Origin: Bugula neritina
Taxonomy: Eukaryota; Bryozoa; Gymnolaemata; Cheilostomatida; Bugulidae
Reading direction: 5' to 3'
DNA: 64,000 bases
Assembly (NCBI GenBank): GCA_964035545.1
Contig: OZ037773.1
Location: 7,119,251 to 7,183,250 of the forward strand
The translations under genes and the position numbers were made by a program. The first letter of the stretch is position 1, and the number at the start of each line of letters is the position of its first letter. The notes under the pieces were generated by a model. The model was not told the DNA's origin and did no database searches. It was given only the letters and a program-made list of their open reading frames with translations. This document shows positions 1-14,872 of the stretch, piece after piece.

Positions 1-729
1 ACACAATTAAATTTGAGCCCACCTGGTGTTCTTATAGATCTTATTCTATAATAATGAATAGTTTTTAGTGAAATTATAGTCGCAAATAAACAACCCTAAT
101 AATTATATAGGTAGGTGTAAACTCATACCCAATAATTTGTCATAGACTTAAACAGAAGGTTATTATTATCATTATCTCCGTCAAATAACACATTGAAAGT
201 TTATAACAAACCAACAGTCTCTATTCTACCTCAGAGAGTATCAGATTCCTTAACCTTCACCATACTGTTCACATCTTTCTACTAAAAATCATGCGTAAGT
301 TGAAACTCTTAGAGTATTTTATTGAACTATATTGAAAACATTATAATATTTTAGCAAAAGTATTGATAGAATTATTACAATTTAATAAGCAAAGAACTGT
401 TAAAGTATAGAGAAGAATATTTTTGTCTGAGTTGGGCATTTAATTTTTGTCATAAAATTTATTTTAGAAAACTTCTCATGTTATAGAATTAGGCTAGCTT
501 TATATACAAGTCTTTGTAGCATACAATCTCAGAAGAAGTAATCTGTAGTTAGTAACTGAAAGTGTGTGGTATTATCATGAAAGCTATAATATAGTTCACT
601 AAATTTTATTAAAACCATCCCAAGATGGTTCTATGTGATTTAAAAGTACTTTGTAAAATTTAAAGCTAATTCTATAAGATATTTATAGCCTAGCAGATGC
701 TCTCTTATGGCTATAATAGAGCTCTTATA
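1..729. other. No gene seen; upstream region of first cytokine-like gene
   Basis: AT-rich sequence without a supportable exon on either strand. It should hold the promoter and any 5' UTR exon of the gene starting at 730, but no clear TATA or initiator can be assigned. Confidence 0.4.
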
Positions 730-2947
<2,218 letters not shown>

Positions 2948-5877
2948 TTTCGGCAGCTAAGAGTAGATGCTGCCAACAGCAACCCTAGAACTTCCCTAGT
3001 ACGGAGTTCAGTTGCTACAGTGTAAATTTTGGTATATTATTATATCACCCAATGTTTCTCACGTTTTACATTCATATCATCAGATCAGAATATTAAATGC
3101 AAAAATAAACCTTGAAAATTTTAACAGTGTTGCTATATATTATTTATAAATATAATCATACTAAAACAAAACTGTACATAAAACACATCCCAATGTAATA
3201 CACAAAATTTTTGACTTGTAGAAGTTTAGGCTATAGATGTCTTGCATCTCATTGGTTAATATTTAAGAACATTAGATTACATTGACACTGCCCTATAAAC
3301 TGGTGTTTTTGACACTAAAATAAATATGTTGTTGTTTAATTTTTATGCAATACAATATGGGGAAACAAGAAATTTGTAGAAAAAACTATTTTCAATTTAA
3401 AGACAACAAAATTTGTTACAAATTGTTAGCCTCACTTTGTTCTACAGAGCTACTACCCTGTATAATGTATATATGCATAAGATTTATATAACATTTCACA
3501 AGTCTGCATTCTATTATATTAAAGTTATTTTGAAGACTTTCTGTGTTTTCCAAATCTTGAGATCATTATGGATTTTCTGGTAAATATAGAAACCTAAAGT
3601 TGAATAATCATAGGATCTAAGAGTATCTATTGAAAAACTGGTTTATATATATATATATAAGCCATGAAGTTTTATGGGTACATTTCATTGATAATAACAA
3701 ATCAAGAGTAGTTTTAAATGACTTATTAAACATTTCTAACAGAAAATCTGTGCATTAGACAAAAACTAAATCTCTCTACGTAATACAAATTCTGCAGGGA
3801 ATAATGCCACAATATTTAAGTAGGCTTAAACAGTTGAATAAAAGAATTTCTGGGCAACTTAAACAGTACTTCTTTGGTGTATACAGGTATTACAGCATAA
3901 TGAGCTTGAATGTATTATATCTTATTCTTATCCAGTGAATTTATACACAATGTACAGCAGTAATTACCAAAGTTTCAAAGGTCTGGTTTCTTTATCAAAT
4001 GAATTTGAAAGCTTCCTAAGCTGGTTTTAGACAAATATAATTCTTAGATTTAAATAAGAAGCTTACAAACTTAAAAGAGTACAGCAGGTATATATATAGT
4101 ATTATTTAATAATTTCTTGCTTCAGTTGATTTGTGGAACCGTCAAGATGAGTAAGTATATTACACAGATTGGCTGTATATTTTATTATAAAATGTAGAAA
4201 ATAATTCCCTATAGTGTATAGCGTCTAATCATATGTTTTTTAATACAAATTTATATTTATTTATTTGATTTTTAAAGCAAGCTATAATGACAGACCTATA
4301 ACTACTAAGAATTTGACTATGCTAATATTGAAACTAGATGAAGGATTTTTTTTCAGAAGTATCTCATAGTAATAAAAGCTCCTAAATTAGAGTTAAGATA
4401 ATTAAAACTCTCAAACATGTAGAAGATGGAAGAAACTGGAAATTATTATTTGCTTTATTGAATTTCATTATCTATTAGTACTATAAGTATTATTTGCTTG
4501 CCAAACTGCTACTATTCTATCAAATATTTTGCAGATAAAGTGATCTTTTTCTTTGCTTCTTGCTCTCTTTTTATCCTAGCAGAGACAGCTACAATTAGCC
4601 CTAAAAAGTGAGTTACAAATCTTATATATGCTTTACCTATATGCATGTAATCATCAGCCACTTTGGCATTCTGTATGAGCGAGTTTTTAGTTGAAGTTAT
4701 CTTGATGTCTTCCTTTGTGTGGTTTTTTATTTTTTTTATATAAATAACCAATCTAGAAATCATTTTTCTGAGCTGCAACTGCATAAAAATGTTTTAGTGT
4801 ACACAATCCACACCAAGTTAAATGCTTTAATGTGAGGCCAATATAAGATATATTTTTGTTTCAGTGTTTAGTTGAGCTTTTTGTTTATTCAGGAAGTAAT
4901 GCAAATTACAATGTAAGACTTGACAAAATAGTGTAGTGAATTTTGCCAGTTCACTATTATTATTTGTGGGTCTACTTAATCAAAGCCACTGCGACAGGTT
5001 GTTTACGATAAGATATTTTATTAGTTATACAAATACAAGAAGGTTATTTACTGCTAGCATGAATAGAAAATGATTACATAATTAAAGAGCTTTAATACAC
5101 AACTGTTCTAAATGAAGTCCCAAGCTGCTCTGCCGGCTAGCTACTCAGCGCACTGCAACTACGAGTAGCTAGCTCCACCTGCTATCAATTAGTGTGACTG
5201 TCCTGATTGGCTAGCGTTAGTGGTGCCACTGTCGCCTGTAAGATATTGTCGGGTAACCGTCTACGCCGAGTCGTCTCTGTCGCTACTAATTAACTCCATC
5301 ACCATAAGCATAACACTAGCATCTGCTACTAAGCAGCTAACTGCCAGTGCAAACCATCTACGCCTCCTACAGTTGTTGATTCCATTTAACTAGTCTTGCC
5401 TTGTTTAACTGCGTGCATTAGTAGCTAGCAATAATTGTCCAGCAGATTGTACGCATTCCAATTGTCAGCTATTATGATAATTGATCTCCAGTACTTATAG
5501 CCATTATGCCAAGCGTATAGAGAGTAAGCCACCAAGAGTTATCCTTTCGATAATAACATAATCTGAAATCCATTACAATAGCTCATCACCTTATTGCGTG
5601 TTGAATTCTACATAAAATGCTTTTAGAATGCACTTTTAAATATTAATTGAATTAACTTTTGTACCACGTAACTCTAGCATTTGAAAATATTTTAAAGGTG
5701 ACATCAATTGACCAAAGCAACTAGTATCAATAGAAAAAAATTTTTTATTTTCAACGTCTCTCTGCAGCAAACAATTCACAATTTATTAGTGTTCTAACCA
5801 AAGACGCTTATAAGTGAAAGTTAATAAAATTAAAGTGTAGGTTTAGGCAGTTGAAAATAATTTTACCTTAGATAGAG
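2948..5877. other. Intergenic; 3' UTR of gene 1, then no recognised gene
   Basis: Contains AATAAA at 3104-3109. The stretch 5100-5450 is richer in G+C than its surroundings and rich in GCTAGCT-type words. It could be a 5' UTR or promoter of gene 2, or a mobile element, but no terminal repeats were seen. No first (signal peptide) exon for gene 2 could be identified here. Confidence 0.4.
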
Positions 5878-7942
5878 ATGACAACTGCAAGCTATGAGTT
5901 TTTATTTCTACTTCACAGTGGGGAGTTGCCATCTTACTGCACTTTTCCGGTCATATTCAATCTGAATCGAACTCAATCACTCATCAAGACGCTCAACAGA
6001 CATTACATTGTAAGTTATAATCCTTTACACCAGCTTCACAATGGCTGGCATATCTTGGAACTTCAACTGGAGCATAAAATGGTGTTTATTGATTTACTTG
6101 TATATCTGAATTCTTTTTAATAAATAGGAACATAAAAAAGTACACACAAACCAGCAAGAAATCAATAGACAGTATAGCTTTACCACTTCATAGATTTAAA
6201 GTTTACTATTATATCAAGTAATAAAGCTTGATTTTCATCATTGATAACAGTGAGGAGTAGATAAAGAGGCACAAAAAGGCAATGAATTATAATACAATAA
6301 GCTATATAAAACTTTATAATGACAAATATGCTACAGTAAACTTAGAAATTACCCCTTGAACCTTAGTTTCGTTATATATGTATACTTGTGCTGTTACAGG
6401 CTCATTTCTTGTGCCCTGAACAAAACCACACTCTGGTGTACACTAACCGATCAATAGACTGCGCGAACTCAGAGGTAAGCTCATTCATTGGTCACCTTTC
6501 ACCGCCGTGGTCCTGCGCGGGTGGCGGGATTTATTGGATCATATTGATTACCATGGCGGGATTTATTGGATCATATTAAAGTTGCTATAGTCTATACTAC
6601 ATTTCCAGTCACAAAACATCATTGTTTGGCACTCATATGAATATAGTTACTACTTGCTAATGTGTATAGCTTCTTATAATCTCTTGAAGTATATCAATAA
6701 TTTGCAATTTAAACAACAATAAATCTAATGCAATGTTTTTTGATAGATAACTTATGTCATAACTTTTAAATATAAATAGAAAGTCAATCTGTGTTAGTTC
6801 ATCTGCATACTCATTGCCACATCTATCTAGTCCATGTCCTCTAACAACTACGCTTGAATTAATTTTCAATATAAACTTTATCCATTTCTCCTGACATCTA
6901 CTACAATATAATACATCCACAGCGTCCAAAAAAAGAACTGCTGTTTGTTTTTCTACTCAATGAAGTTGACCGTGCTTTAGGTGGTACACCCAGACACTTT
7001 ACCAGAGAAGTTAGATAGACACAGGTGTGCACTAAAACACTCGTATGATGTGTATCACATACAAACACGAAACCTAAACCACCGAATGTCTTATCTAACC
7101 AACAAACTCAAAACGGACAGTGCAACCAACTGTGAGAACTACTCCGAGGTAACGTTTATCTCCATGGTTATTATATATATGAATATTTATTCACATTGAG
7201 ATGACAACTTCCTTTTGAAATAGCTGAATCATAAAATTATGAAAGTATTATTGATTAATTTTGTTGCATTTACAGTCAGTCTGACTAATAAGTCTGCTTG
7301 CCTGCATGTAACTGCACATTGTTTAGTCGCTTAGCATGCTGTTTACTTGGTATTTCATGTCCAAAATAGTTATTCAAAATTTCTAAAATTGACCTATCCT
7401 TCTAAATTATTTTTTACTTTCAATTTCTATTTTGTGACAAGAGTCAAAATATTTTTAACATTCTTATTTAATGTACTTATATATGTCACAGCAATAGTTA
7501 TTTGAAGTTATTTCATTTAAAACTACACAAGGCATGCCTCAATAAATGCTCTTAAACTTGTGAAAAACTTATATGTGAGTCTGTTTTTGCTTTTTGAATA
7601 ATTAAAAAGTTGTCTGACAAAGACTATCCCTGAAGCAATTCAAGGACAGTTTTTTATTGAATTTTGTGGTGCACAAAAAAATTTTATTGTAAAAGCTAGA
7701 TTTTTCAAGTTTCAATTTTGAAATTACTGAAACCACACTGGTCACTAATTACTGTATAACTAAAATACAGTTTATATTATTGGAACCCAATATATACTTT
7801 GTAGATAAAACATGCGCCTTGCTTGACCACATACAACGACCACCTTATCAAGCTCCATGAAGACATTGCCTGCCTGTTGCAATCCTGTGGAAAAGTTTCC
7901 GACACTAAAATTAATACGTTTGTCCGCTGTGAGCCAAAATAA
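5878..7942 (+). CDS. Secreted eight-cysteine cytokine-like protein, gene 2 (tandem paralogue)
   Basis: Homologous exons are 5919-6009, 6400-6474, 6981-7148 and 7805-7942. They encode 30, 25, 56 and 45 residues, against 35, 25, 57 and 61 in gene 1, with the same intron phases. Shared anchors are LP..C in exon 2, A..LC.E and a second Cys in exon 3, R.C.L and a late Cys in exon 4, and LI.L..D..C.L..C followed by FVRCE in exon 5. It has the eight shared cysteines plus one extra in exon 5, and N-glycosylation motifs NRT, NHT and NRS. The 5' end is uncertain: an acceptor at 5918 mimics gene 1 and implies a separate signal exon that I could not find, while the ATG at 5878 reads straight through with only a weak hydrophobic FLFLL. 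AATAAA lies at 8074. Confidence 0.65.
6519..6578 (+). repeat. Short direct repeat in intron of cytokine-like gene 2
   Basis: The words GGCGGGATTTATTGGATCAT occur twice, about 36 bp apart, just after the exon 3 donor. This is a small local duplication. Confidence 0.85.
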
Positions 7943-9839
7943 GTAGACTAGGCTACTTGTGCTGCTAGCAGTGTGTTACTGTGCTATGCTGCTAGCTACC
8001 TGGGTGGCTATACAGAAACCATGTTGATTTTATTTGCATGTTTTGTGTGCTATTGTGTTGTATAAGAATTTACAATAAATTAAATATAAAAAACACATCT
8101 TAATCAACAGTAAAAAGTATACATGCCAGGAAAAATTAGAAAGCTCTAAATAAAATTAATATCGACGTGAATGTTAAAGATAATTACATAATAATAGGAT
8201 ACAGCTCATACATGGTTAAATATCTACTATGCAAGTGTTTGAACATTAATAAATATATAATTTAATCTTTGTTTTATATTATTTATGGCTGGTATGACTT
8301 CATGAGTTTGAATTTTTTTTACCACATTTTACGCTCTATATATCTTATATATCGAAATTTGAATTCCTTATCAACGAGAAGTCAAGTGCTTTGTATACAG
8401 TAAAAGTCTCATGTCTCAATATGTTTATGCTTGGCTTCGAGAACTTACAGCTAACTTCGCAGCATTAGTATTATATTTATAATATATTTAATTATTATAA
8501 ATATTTATATTTCCTGATAATAATGAATAACTAACTTTAAATCATTTTACTGACAATGAAATTCGGCATAACACATATAACTATCATTATTAATATTAAA
8601 TCTAAAATTGCAGTTACTTTTTGCTAAAAATAATGATATCTTTGCAGCAATCCTCATACTAACTGTTATACTACAACAAAGCGTCACCGTTTCCATGGCA
8701 GCAAATAGTAGTTTATTACTCCAATGGGAACGCAACTACAGTCTTGAATCTCGCGTGAATCAATACAAAAACAAGCCAGTTTGTGCGCAGTAATTTATTT
8801 CAACCATTGTGAAAAGGCAGCAAGACAACAGCACAAACACAGGTTATCTCTCTATGGCAGCAAGCAGCAGTTAGTGCATATAAGTTAAAACAGCAGTTTT
8901 TCATCCTATTGGACACCTTTTGGAAAGAAATTATCATAAAGGTAACATTAGAAACATTGTATATATAATTTCTCTTAGAACTCAGCTAAGCTTATAAGGG
9001 TGATATTTTGATTGGCGCCATTTTGTATCTAATTACATAAAGGTTTTGTTCTACTATTTACTGGATTCTTTACTTATAATTCAAGTTTTAGTAAGTATGA
9101 AAATTATTTTAAGTTATAGAAAACATCTATACCATATAAAGAAAACAACCTTCCTTATTTAGGATTTTATTTAGATATGTTTTCACCAGTTAAATGCAAG
9201 AATGAGCATTGAAACTAAGAATTGTTTTTTCATCACCTTTACTGAATTTCCAATCTAATAAATAAATAACTTCAAGTAAATAATAAATATTTATTATATT
9301 AAAACAATGCATATCAATAACTAGTTCTAGATGTTTTGGTTATCGGTTTATTACTTTTTTAGTTGAAGTTCTTGTCTAAAACTTCTAATTTCATTACAAA
9401 TTTGACGTTAATGCAAAAGTATTATTTTGTTAAAATTTGTAATTATGAATTTACAAAGCAAGCTAAAGAAATTTGTTGAAAAACTAAAATTGGTTCTGGA
9501 AAATTGTTTGAAAGCTCAAGCAGGAAAACTAAAAAGCTATTATGTGTTTTCTTGCATTAATTGCATAACAACTTTCTAATTAAGATATCTTAAACGGCAA
9601 AAAGTAAATAATTCTTGATAAAAATTTGCAGTGTGTACAAAGTTGTGGTAATTATCAAAATTTACCTTAAGCATGTACTAGGTTTAAACCAATTATTAGA
9701 ACATAATATTATACGTTATCAACTTATAGTTATCAGCTTCATTAGTCAAGACGAAATAACGTCTTGTACTCTATTTTTATACTTCTTATTTCATACATAT
9801 ATGCAGTATATATTATAAAATTAAATAGACACGTGTTAT
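7943..9839. other. Intergenic; no supportable gene
   Basis: Holds the AATAAA of cytokine-like gene 2 (8074). Two overlapping short open frames around 8550-8790 lie on opposite strands with hydrophobic stretches, but neither has partner exons or recognisable similarity. Confidence 0.4.
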
Positions 9840-10845
9840 GCTTAGGCGAACAGGTAATTTCTAGGGAGGATACATATAATTAGTTTAACTTAGTCAGCAT
9901 AACACTTTCATACTCTGTAACATAAATTTCTAACCTAAGGATTTAATCCTTTAGCTATTATTTATCGACCTTTTGTTTGCAGAGCTATGATGTGGTAATT
10001 AAATAGAAAGCTTTCTAAGTTGACTGGCAGCTTTCAAACAGAGTCACTTCTGCCATTTATACACTGGAGCTAGACCTGATCAGATGTGCCTGGAGAAGAG
10101 AAGCTCCTTTAACCAATACTACTAGTTAGTACAATGCCAGCACCGGGCAAGGAGTTCCAAATACAGCTAAATACACTACACACTGCTTCTACAAAGACAA
10201 CACTCACCTGTCTCCTTCATTCACAAAATTTGGTAAGTTATCAGCGCATTATCATTAAAATAATTTGTTGCATTATTGTGCATATAGTATTTGTTGAAGA
10301 GATAAAAAATTGAGTCATTCATTGTATTTTTGCCTTCAAATCTTTACCAGAAACTTGCTTTTTGCCAGTGAAATGCTGTGTGAGCTGACAGTAAGAATGT
10401 TTTATACTCTGTACTTGCTCATTCTGTTGGCCAATAAATTAGAATTTATGTACCAGCCCATTGGTCTTTTAACTCAAGTCTCTTTTTAGCTGGAACTGTT
10501 AAACTTATGGTAAAAAAATAATGAGGCTGATTTAATGAACCTTATGTTAGTAGCAGTACATGTTTCAGAGTAAGAATGCTTTTGTGACAATTGGCTATCT
10601 GAATGTAACTCAATTTGGGCTTATATTTTGGCATAAGTTGCAGTCCTTGGCAGTATGAAATTAAATTTCTAATCGTTCTTGAAAACTTTGGATAAAAAGT
10701 GTTATGATGAAGCTCTTCTTTGTGAATCTATGCTATTCAAATGTCTAGAACTAATAGGTTATAAAACTGTTTAAGAAAGTATGGAAAATTTATTGCTCTG
10801 CTTTTATTGGTAAATTAGTTATTTGCATCAAACTTCTCTGCTTCT
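9840..10845 (+). repeat. Triplicated 1-kb unit, copy 1, with exon-like block 9982-10231
   Basis: A block of about 250 bp starts after TTTGTTTGCAG with AGCTATGATG and ends at AATTTG followed by GTAAGTTAT. Flanking sequence is also shared with copies 2 and 3. All three forward frames close soon after the acceptor, so it is not an ordinary coding exon. A non-coding RNA or UTR exon would fit; transcription is inferred only from the splice signals. Confidence 0.6.
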
Positions 10846-11855
10846 TTGTTTAAGACGCAATATTATCTTATATTAAATTTTTGCATGTATTTTATCTGTT
10901 TCATACTTATTATTTCATACACATATATACAGTATATTACAATAACATTGAATAAACACTTGTCATGCAAGGTGCATGCTATGAATTTAGTTTTAACAAC
11001 ATGTGTTAGCACAAAAACTTCTAGCCTAAAGATTATAGCATTCAATCTTCTAGCTATTTATCTTTCTATTATTTGCAGAGCTATGATGTGGTAATTGAAT
11101 AGAAAGCTTTCTAAGTTGGCTGGCAGCTTTCAGAGTCACTTTTGCCATTTATACACTGTAGCCAGACCTGATCAGATGTGCCTGGAGAAGGGAAGCTTCT
11201 TTAACCAATACTACTAGTTAGTACAATACCAACACAGGGCAAGGAGTTCCAAATACAGTGCAGTCTAACCAAAGACACTGTACACTTCTACAAGGACAAT
11301 ACCATGCTGTCTCCCCCTTTCTCAATATTTGGTAAGTTATCATTCTTAAAAATAATTTGTTTAAGTATTGTATATAGCATAAGTTTAAAAGGATGGGGGG
11401 GGGGAAGAAACAAATTGATTCATTCATGTCATAGTTGCTTTCAAATCTTTCTCAGAAAACTATTTTTACACAGTGTAGTGTTTGTTGTCTGAGTTAGCAG
11501 TCAAGACTTCTTATGTTATAAATTATAATTCTACAATTGCATTTAAATTCTTTGCAGTTTTAGATTAAGAATGCTTTTGTGACCATTGGTCACCTGAATG
11601 TGCTTTGATTTGGGTATAAACTTGAACTTGTTGCATAATTTGTAGTTCTTGGCAATATGAAATTAGTTTTCTAATAGTTCTTGAAAGCTTCAAATAAAAA
11701 GTGTTATGGTGAAGCTCTGCCTTGTGAGTTTATGCTACACAAATATCTACACAAATAGGTTATATAAAACTGTTTAAGATAGAATGGGAAATTTAATGCT
11801 CTGCTTTTATTAGTCTATTAGTTTTTTGCATCAAACTCCCCTGCTTCTTTAGCTT
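10846..11855 (+). repeat. Triplicated 1-kb unit, copy 2, with exon-like block 11080-11332
   Basis: Same order of words as copy 1: TTTGCAG, AGCTATGATGTGG, a central CCTGATCAGATGTGCCTGG, AAGGAGTTCCAAATACAG, then a GTAAGTTAT donor. It carries small indels and a poly-G run (11395-11403) after the donor. No shared open frame. Confidence 0.6.
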
Positions 11856-12830
11856 GCTTGAGTGTTTTATTATGCTGTGTGCTATAGACATTGCTGGGGA
11901 TAATACATACATTTAGTTTTAATAACATGTGTTGGCATAAAAACTTCTAGCCTATTACAGCATTTAATCCTTTAGCTATTATTTATCTTTCTTTTGTTTG
12001 CAGAGCTATGATGTTGTAACTGAAAAAAAAGCTTTCTAAGTTGGCTGGCAGCTTTCAAACAGAATCACTTCTGCCATTTATACACTGGAGCCAGACCTGA
12101 TCAGATGTGCCTGGAAAAGAGAAGGTTCTATAACTAATACTACTAGTCAGTACGATACCAACACAGAACAAGGAGTTCCAAATACAGATAAGTCTAACCA
12201 CATACACTACACACTGCTTCTACAAAGACTATCAATCTGTCTCCTCCATTCACAAAGTTGGGTAAGTTAAAATTCTAATAACTTGGTGGAGGGTTGTATA
12301 TAGTATATGATGAGCTAGAAAAATAAATTTAGACCATTAATTTTATTGTTGCCATTAAATCTGCCAGAACTTTATTTGGCCAGAGTAGTGTCGTATGAGC
12401 TAGCAATAAAACTTCTTATGCTATAGTTGATGTGTGTAAACTTGATATTGGACTAGTCTGTGCCAGCTCACTTGTTAGTTTTGTCTGGTAGTATCCATCT
12501 TGAAAAGTACAACTCCACAGTGTGTCTGATTTTATTAACTTTAAGAGTTGTGTTAGTAGTAGTGCAGCTCTTAAGTTAATGTTGCTTTTGTGACATAGGT
12601 AGTTTAATTTTGGCATAAATTAAAATTTTGTGCATAACTTTCAGCTTGAAATTAGTTTTCTGGTCCATATTAGTGAATACTTTGGATAAAAGATGTTATG
12701 GAGAAACTCTTGTTTGTGAATCAATGCTAAGCAAATGATTGCAATTAATAGGTTATAACTGTTAAAAGAATAATGAAAAAAATTAATTTGTGTGACTTTA
12801 TTAGTAATCTCATAGGATAGCTAAAAGCCA
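11856..12830 (+). repeat. Triplicated 1-kb unit, copy 3, with exon-like block 12004-12262
   Basis: Third copy: acceptor TTTGTTTGCAG, body AGCTATGATGTTG through the conserved CCTGATCAGATGTGCCTGG, and donor GGTAAGTTA. Substitutions differ from copies 1 and 2, so the copies are not very recent, yet acceptor and donor are retained in all three. Confidence 0.6.
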
Positions 12831-14872
12831 ACTTTTGTTTTGTGTGTAAGTGTAACCTTCACAGATTTACTTGTAAGCTACAATTAGTTTAATGCAGTTA
12901 ATAATTAGTATCTCTTAGCTTGTGTCTGCCCAGTACAATCAGAAAATGTATCAATCCCAGCACTAACGCCTAAATACTAAGCTCTACACCCTTCAGTGAA
13001 ATCATAGATATCAAATATATGTATATAAGGCTTACTATATAAAAATATACTCCTTTTATTAAATATACTAAATTAAAAACATGTAAAAAACTATTAGAGT
13101 TATTAGAATAATAAATATTTTAATGTAAACACTCTTTTCAACATTTTAGGTGACATTTTGTAGGTACCAGGTATATGTGTCTGTTTTCGATGTTTATTCA
13201 GTTCATTGTTGTCCTTGTTTGTCTGTGTTTGTCTTGGACCCTGAATTCACTGCTTGCTACAATTCTTTACTTTTAAAGTTGATTCACATTAGCACCAACT
13301 CTATTCTTTGCTGCACCATTTGTTCAGTTCATTAGTATCTTTAAAACAATTTGGCTTTACGTTTGCCTGCATTTGTTGATGACTTTATACACTTGATGCC
13401 ACTAAAACTCATTACTGCCAAAGTGAGTTTTCATCAGTAGAATTTATTTTCTTTCTGTTTATTTCAATTTATTTGTATAAAAACATCTTCTTTTAATTGC
13501 CTGTTTCCACTGTGAACTTTGTGCACTTAATCCTTTCTTTACCATTAAACTGAATTTACATCAGTGAGTTATTTTCTTTCCTAAACAGTTTAAAAATGAG
13601 TTGTACAAAAAGCACTTTTCTATTTCTCTGTTTGTGCTGTGAGCTTTGCACAGTTTTTTGTTTCTTCTTTTTCAATGATTTGCTTTTTGTGTGCCAACAC
13701 ACTGTTTTGGAAGAATAGGTGTTTTATAAAAACATGTTTGGTTCTTCTGTGGAGATTTACCTTACCTTTTTGGGAACTTTTTAAATAACTAGCATGGATG
13801 GCAGATGCATTTCTTCCTGTTCACTTTCAGCTTCTAACATATAATTAGAAATAAGAAAGGTTTACTTTGCAAGATTAAAAACAGTTTAACAAGTAAAATT
13901 AATTAGTTGGTTCATTGCATGTTACTAAGTTTTAACAAACCTGTGAATTACAGAGACTTTAAGTTAATAAGGATTCTGTTAACTACCTGAATTGGTCAAA
14001 TTTTCAACCATATCTAACACTCTATTTGTCTACTATTGCTGTTAATGTGGACTTTATGTAGATGTTAATTTCTTGCCGACATTAGTAGTAAATAAATTTA
14101 TGACAGATTTATTAATTAGTAGTTTCTTCAGTTTGGGCTCTGCAATAACTATCAAAATTATAAACAGTCTAACTATTAAAATTAACTAAATTTGGAGTTT
14201 ATAATTAAAATTCTCATAGCCACACATAAAAAAACTTCTATATCAGTCAGGTTGATTGCCAAATTGGCTTAGTACTATTTCTGGAAGCTTCATGGTGACT
14301 CATCAATGCTGGATGGTCAGCACAATAGCATGGGTACCTCCACTTCTGTCACAACTGATGCTCTGCTCTGTGAACCCCTCCATACATGTTGATATGCTCT
14401 CTCTTGGGATGGTGGATGCTTTTATAAAAACATGTTTAGCCTTTCTGTGCTGTTGAGAACTTTTTTTATGGACTCTATAGCTAAAATTGTTTTTATTTTA
14501 CAGTAAATACCGATTGGTGGAAGCTATATTATTTTCTGCACAGTTGTTTTTGTTTTCATTGGCAATGTAATATATATTTCTAAATATATGCATTAAATCA
14601 AATACACATATGTAATGTCTCACTTGTTGCAGTTTCTATCTTTAGAACTACTTCTTCCATTCACATATGTAAATAAAATGCTCTCTAATAAAATTGTGTA
14701 GCTATATAGATTATGAAGATGCTTGAATAACTTGTGAATTTACAACGCTATATCAGTAAAATGACATGTATACTTTTGCGAAAAATTCTAATTGTTCTAA
14801 TTGTTAGTGGTAGTTGAAAATATCTGAATGTCCATTCTCAATGCAATCTTTTAGATGATCGTCAGGTTCTGA
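12831..14872. other. Intergenic; no supportable gene
   Basis: AT-rich sequence. The part at 14256-14450 is shared with 22240-22340 and 27780-27900 (see repeat entries). An acceptor-like TTTTAG at 13149 lacks a coding follow-on. Confidence 0.4.
14256..14380 (-). repeat. Zinc-finger-flanking repeat, copy 1
   Basis: Shares order and words (GATTGCCAAA, AAGCTTCATGG, GGGTACCT, CACTTCTGTCACAACTGA) with 27786-27890 and, more weakly, 22255-22345. In the intact copy near 27.9 kb it lies directly downstream (minus strand) of the two-finger exon, so it probably belonged to the 3' part of the ancestral gene. Confidence 0.6.

Noticed and set aside
5100-5450. LTR retrotransposon or gene in the G+C-richer stretch
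   Set aside because: No TG...CA ends, target duplication, primer site or long frame could be found.
8547-8793. Overlapping opposite-strand short frames with hydrophobic stretches
   Set aside because: No partner exons, no similarity to the cytokine-like genes, and each is explained as the shadow of the other.
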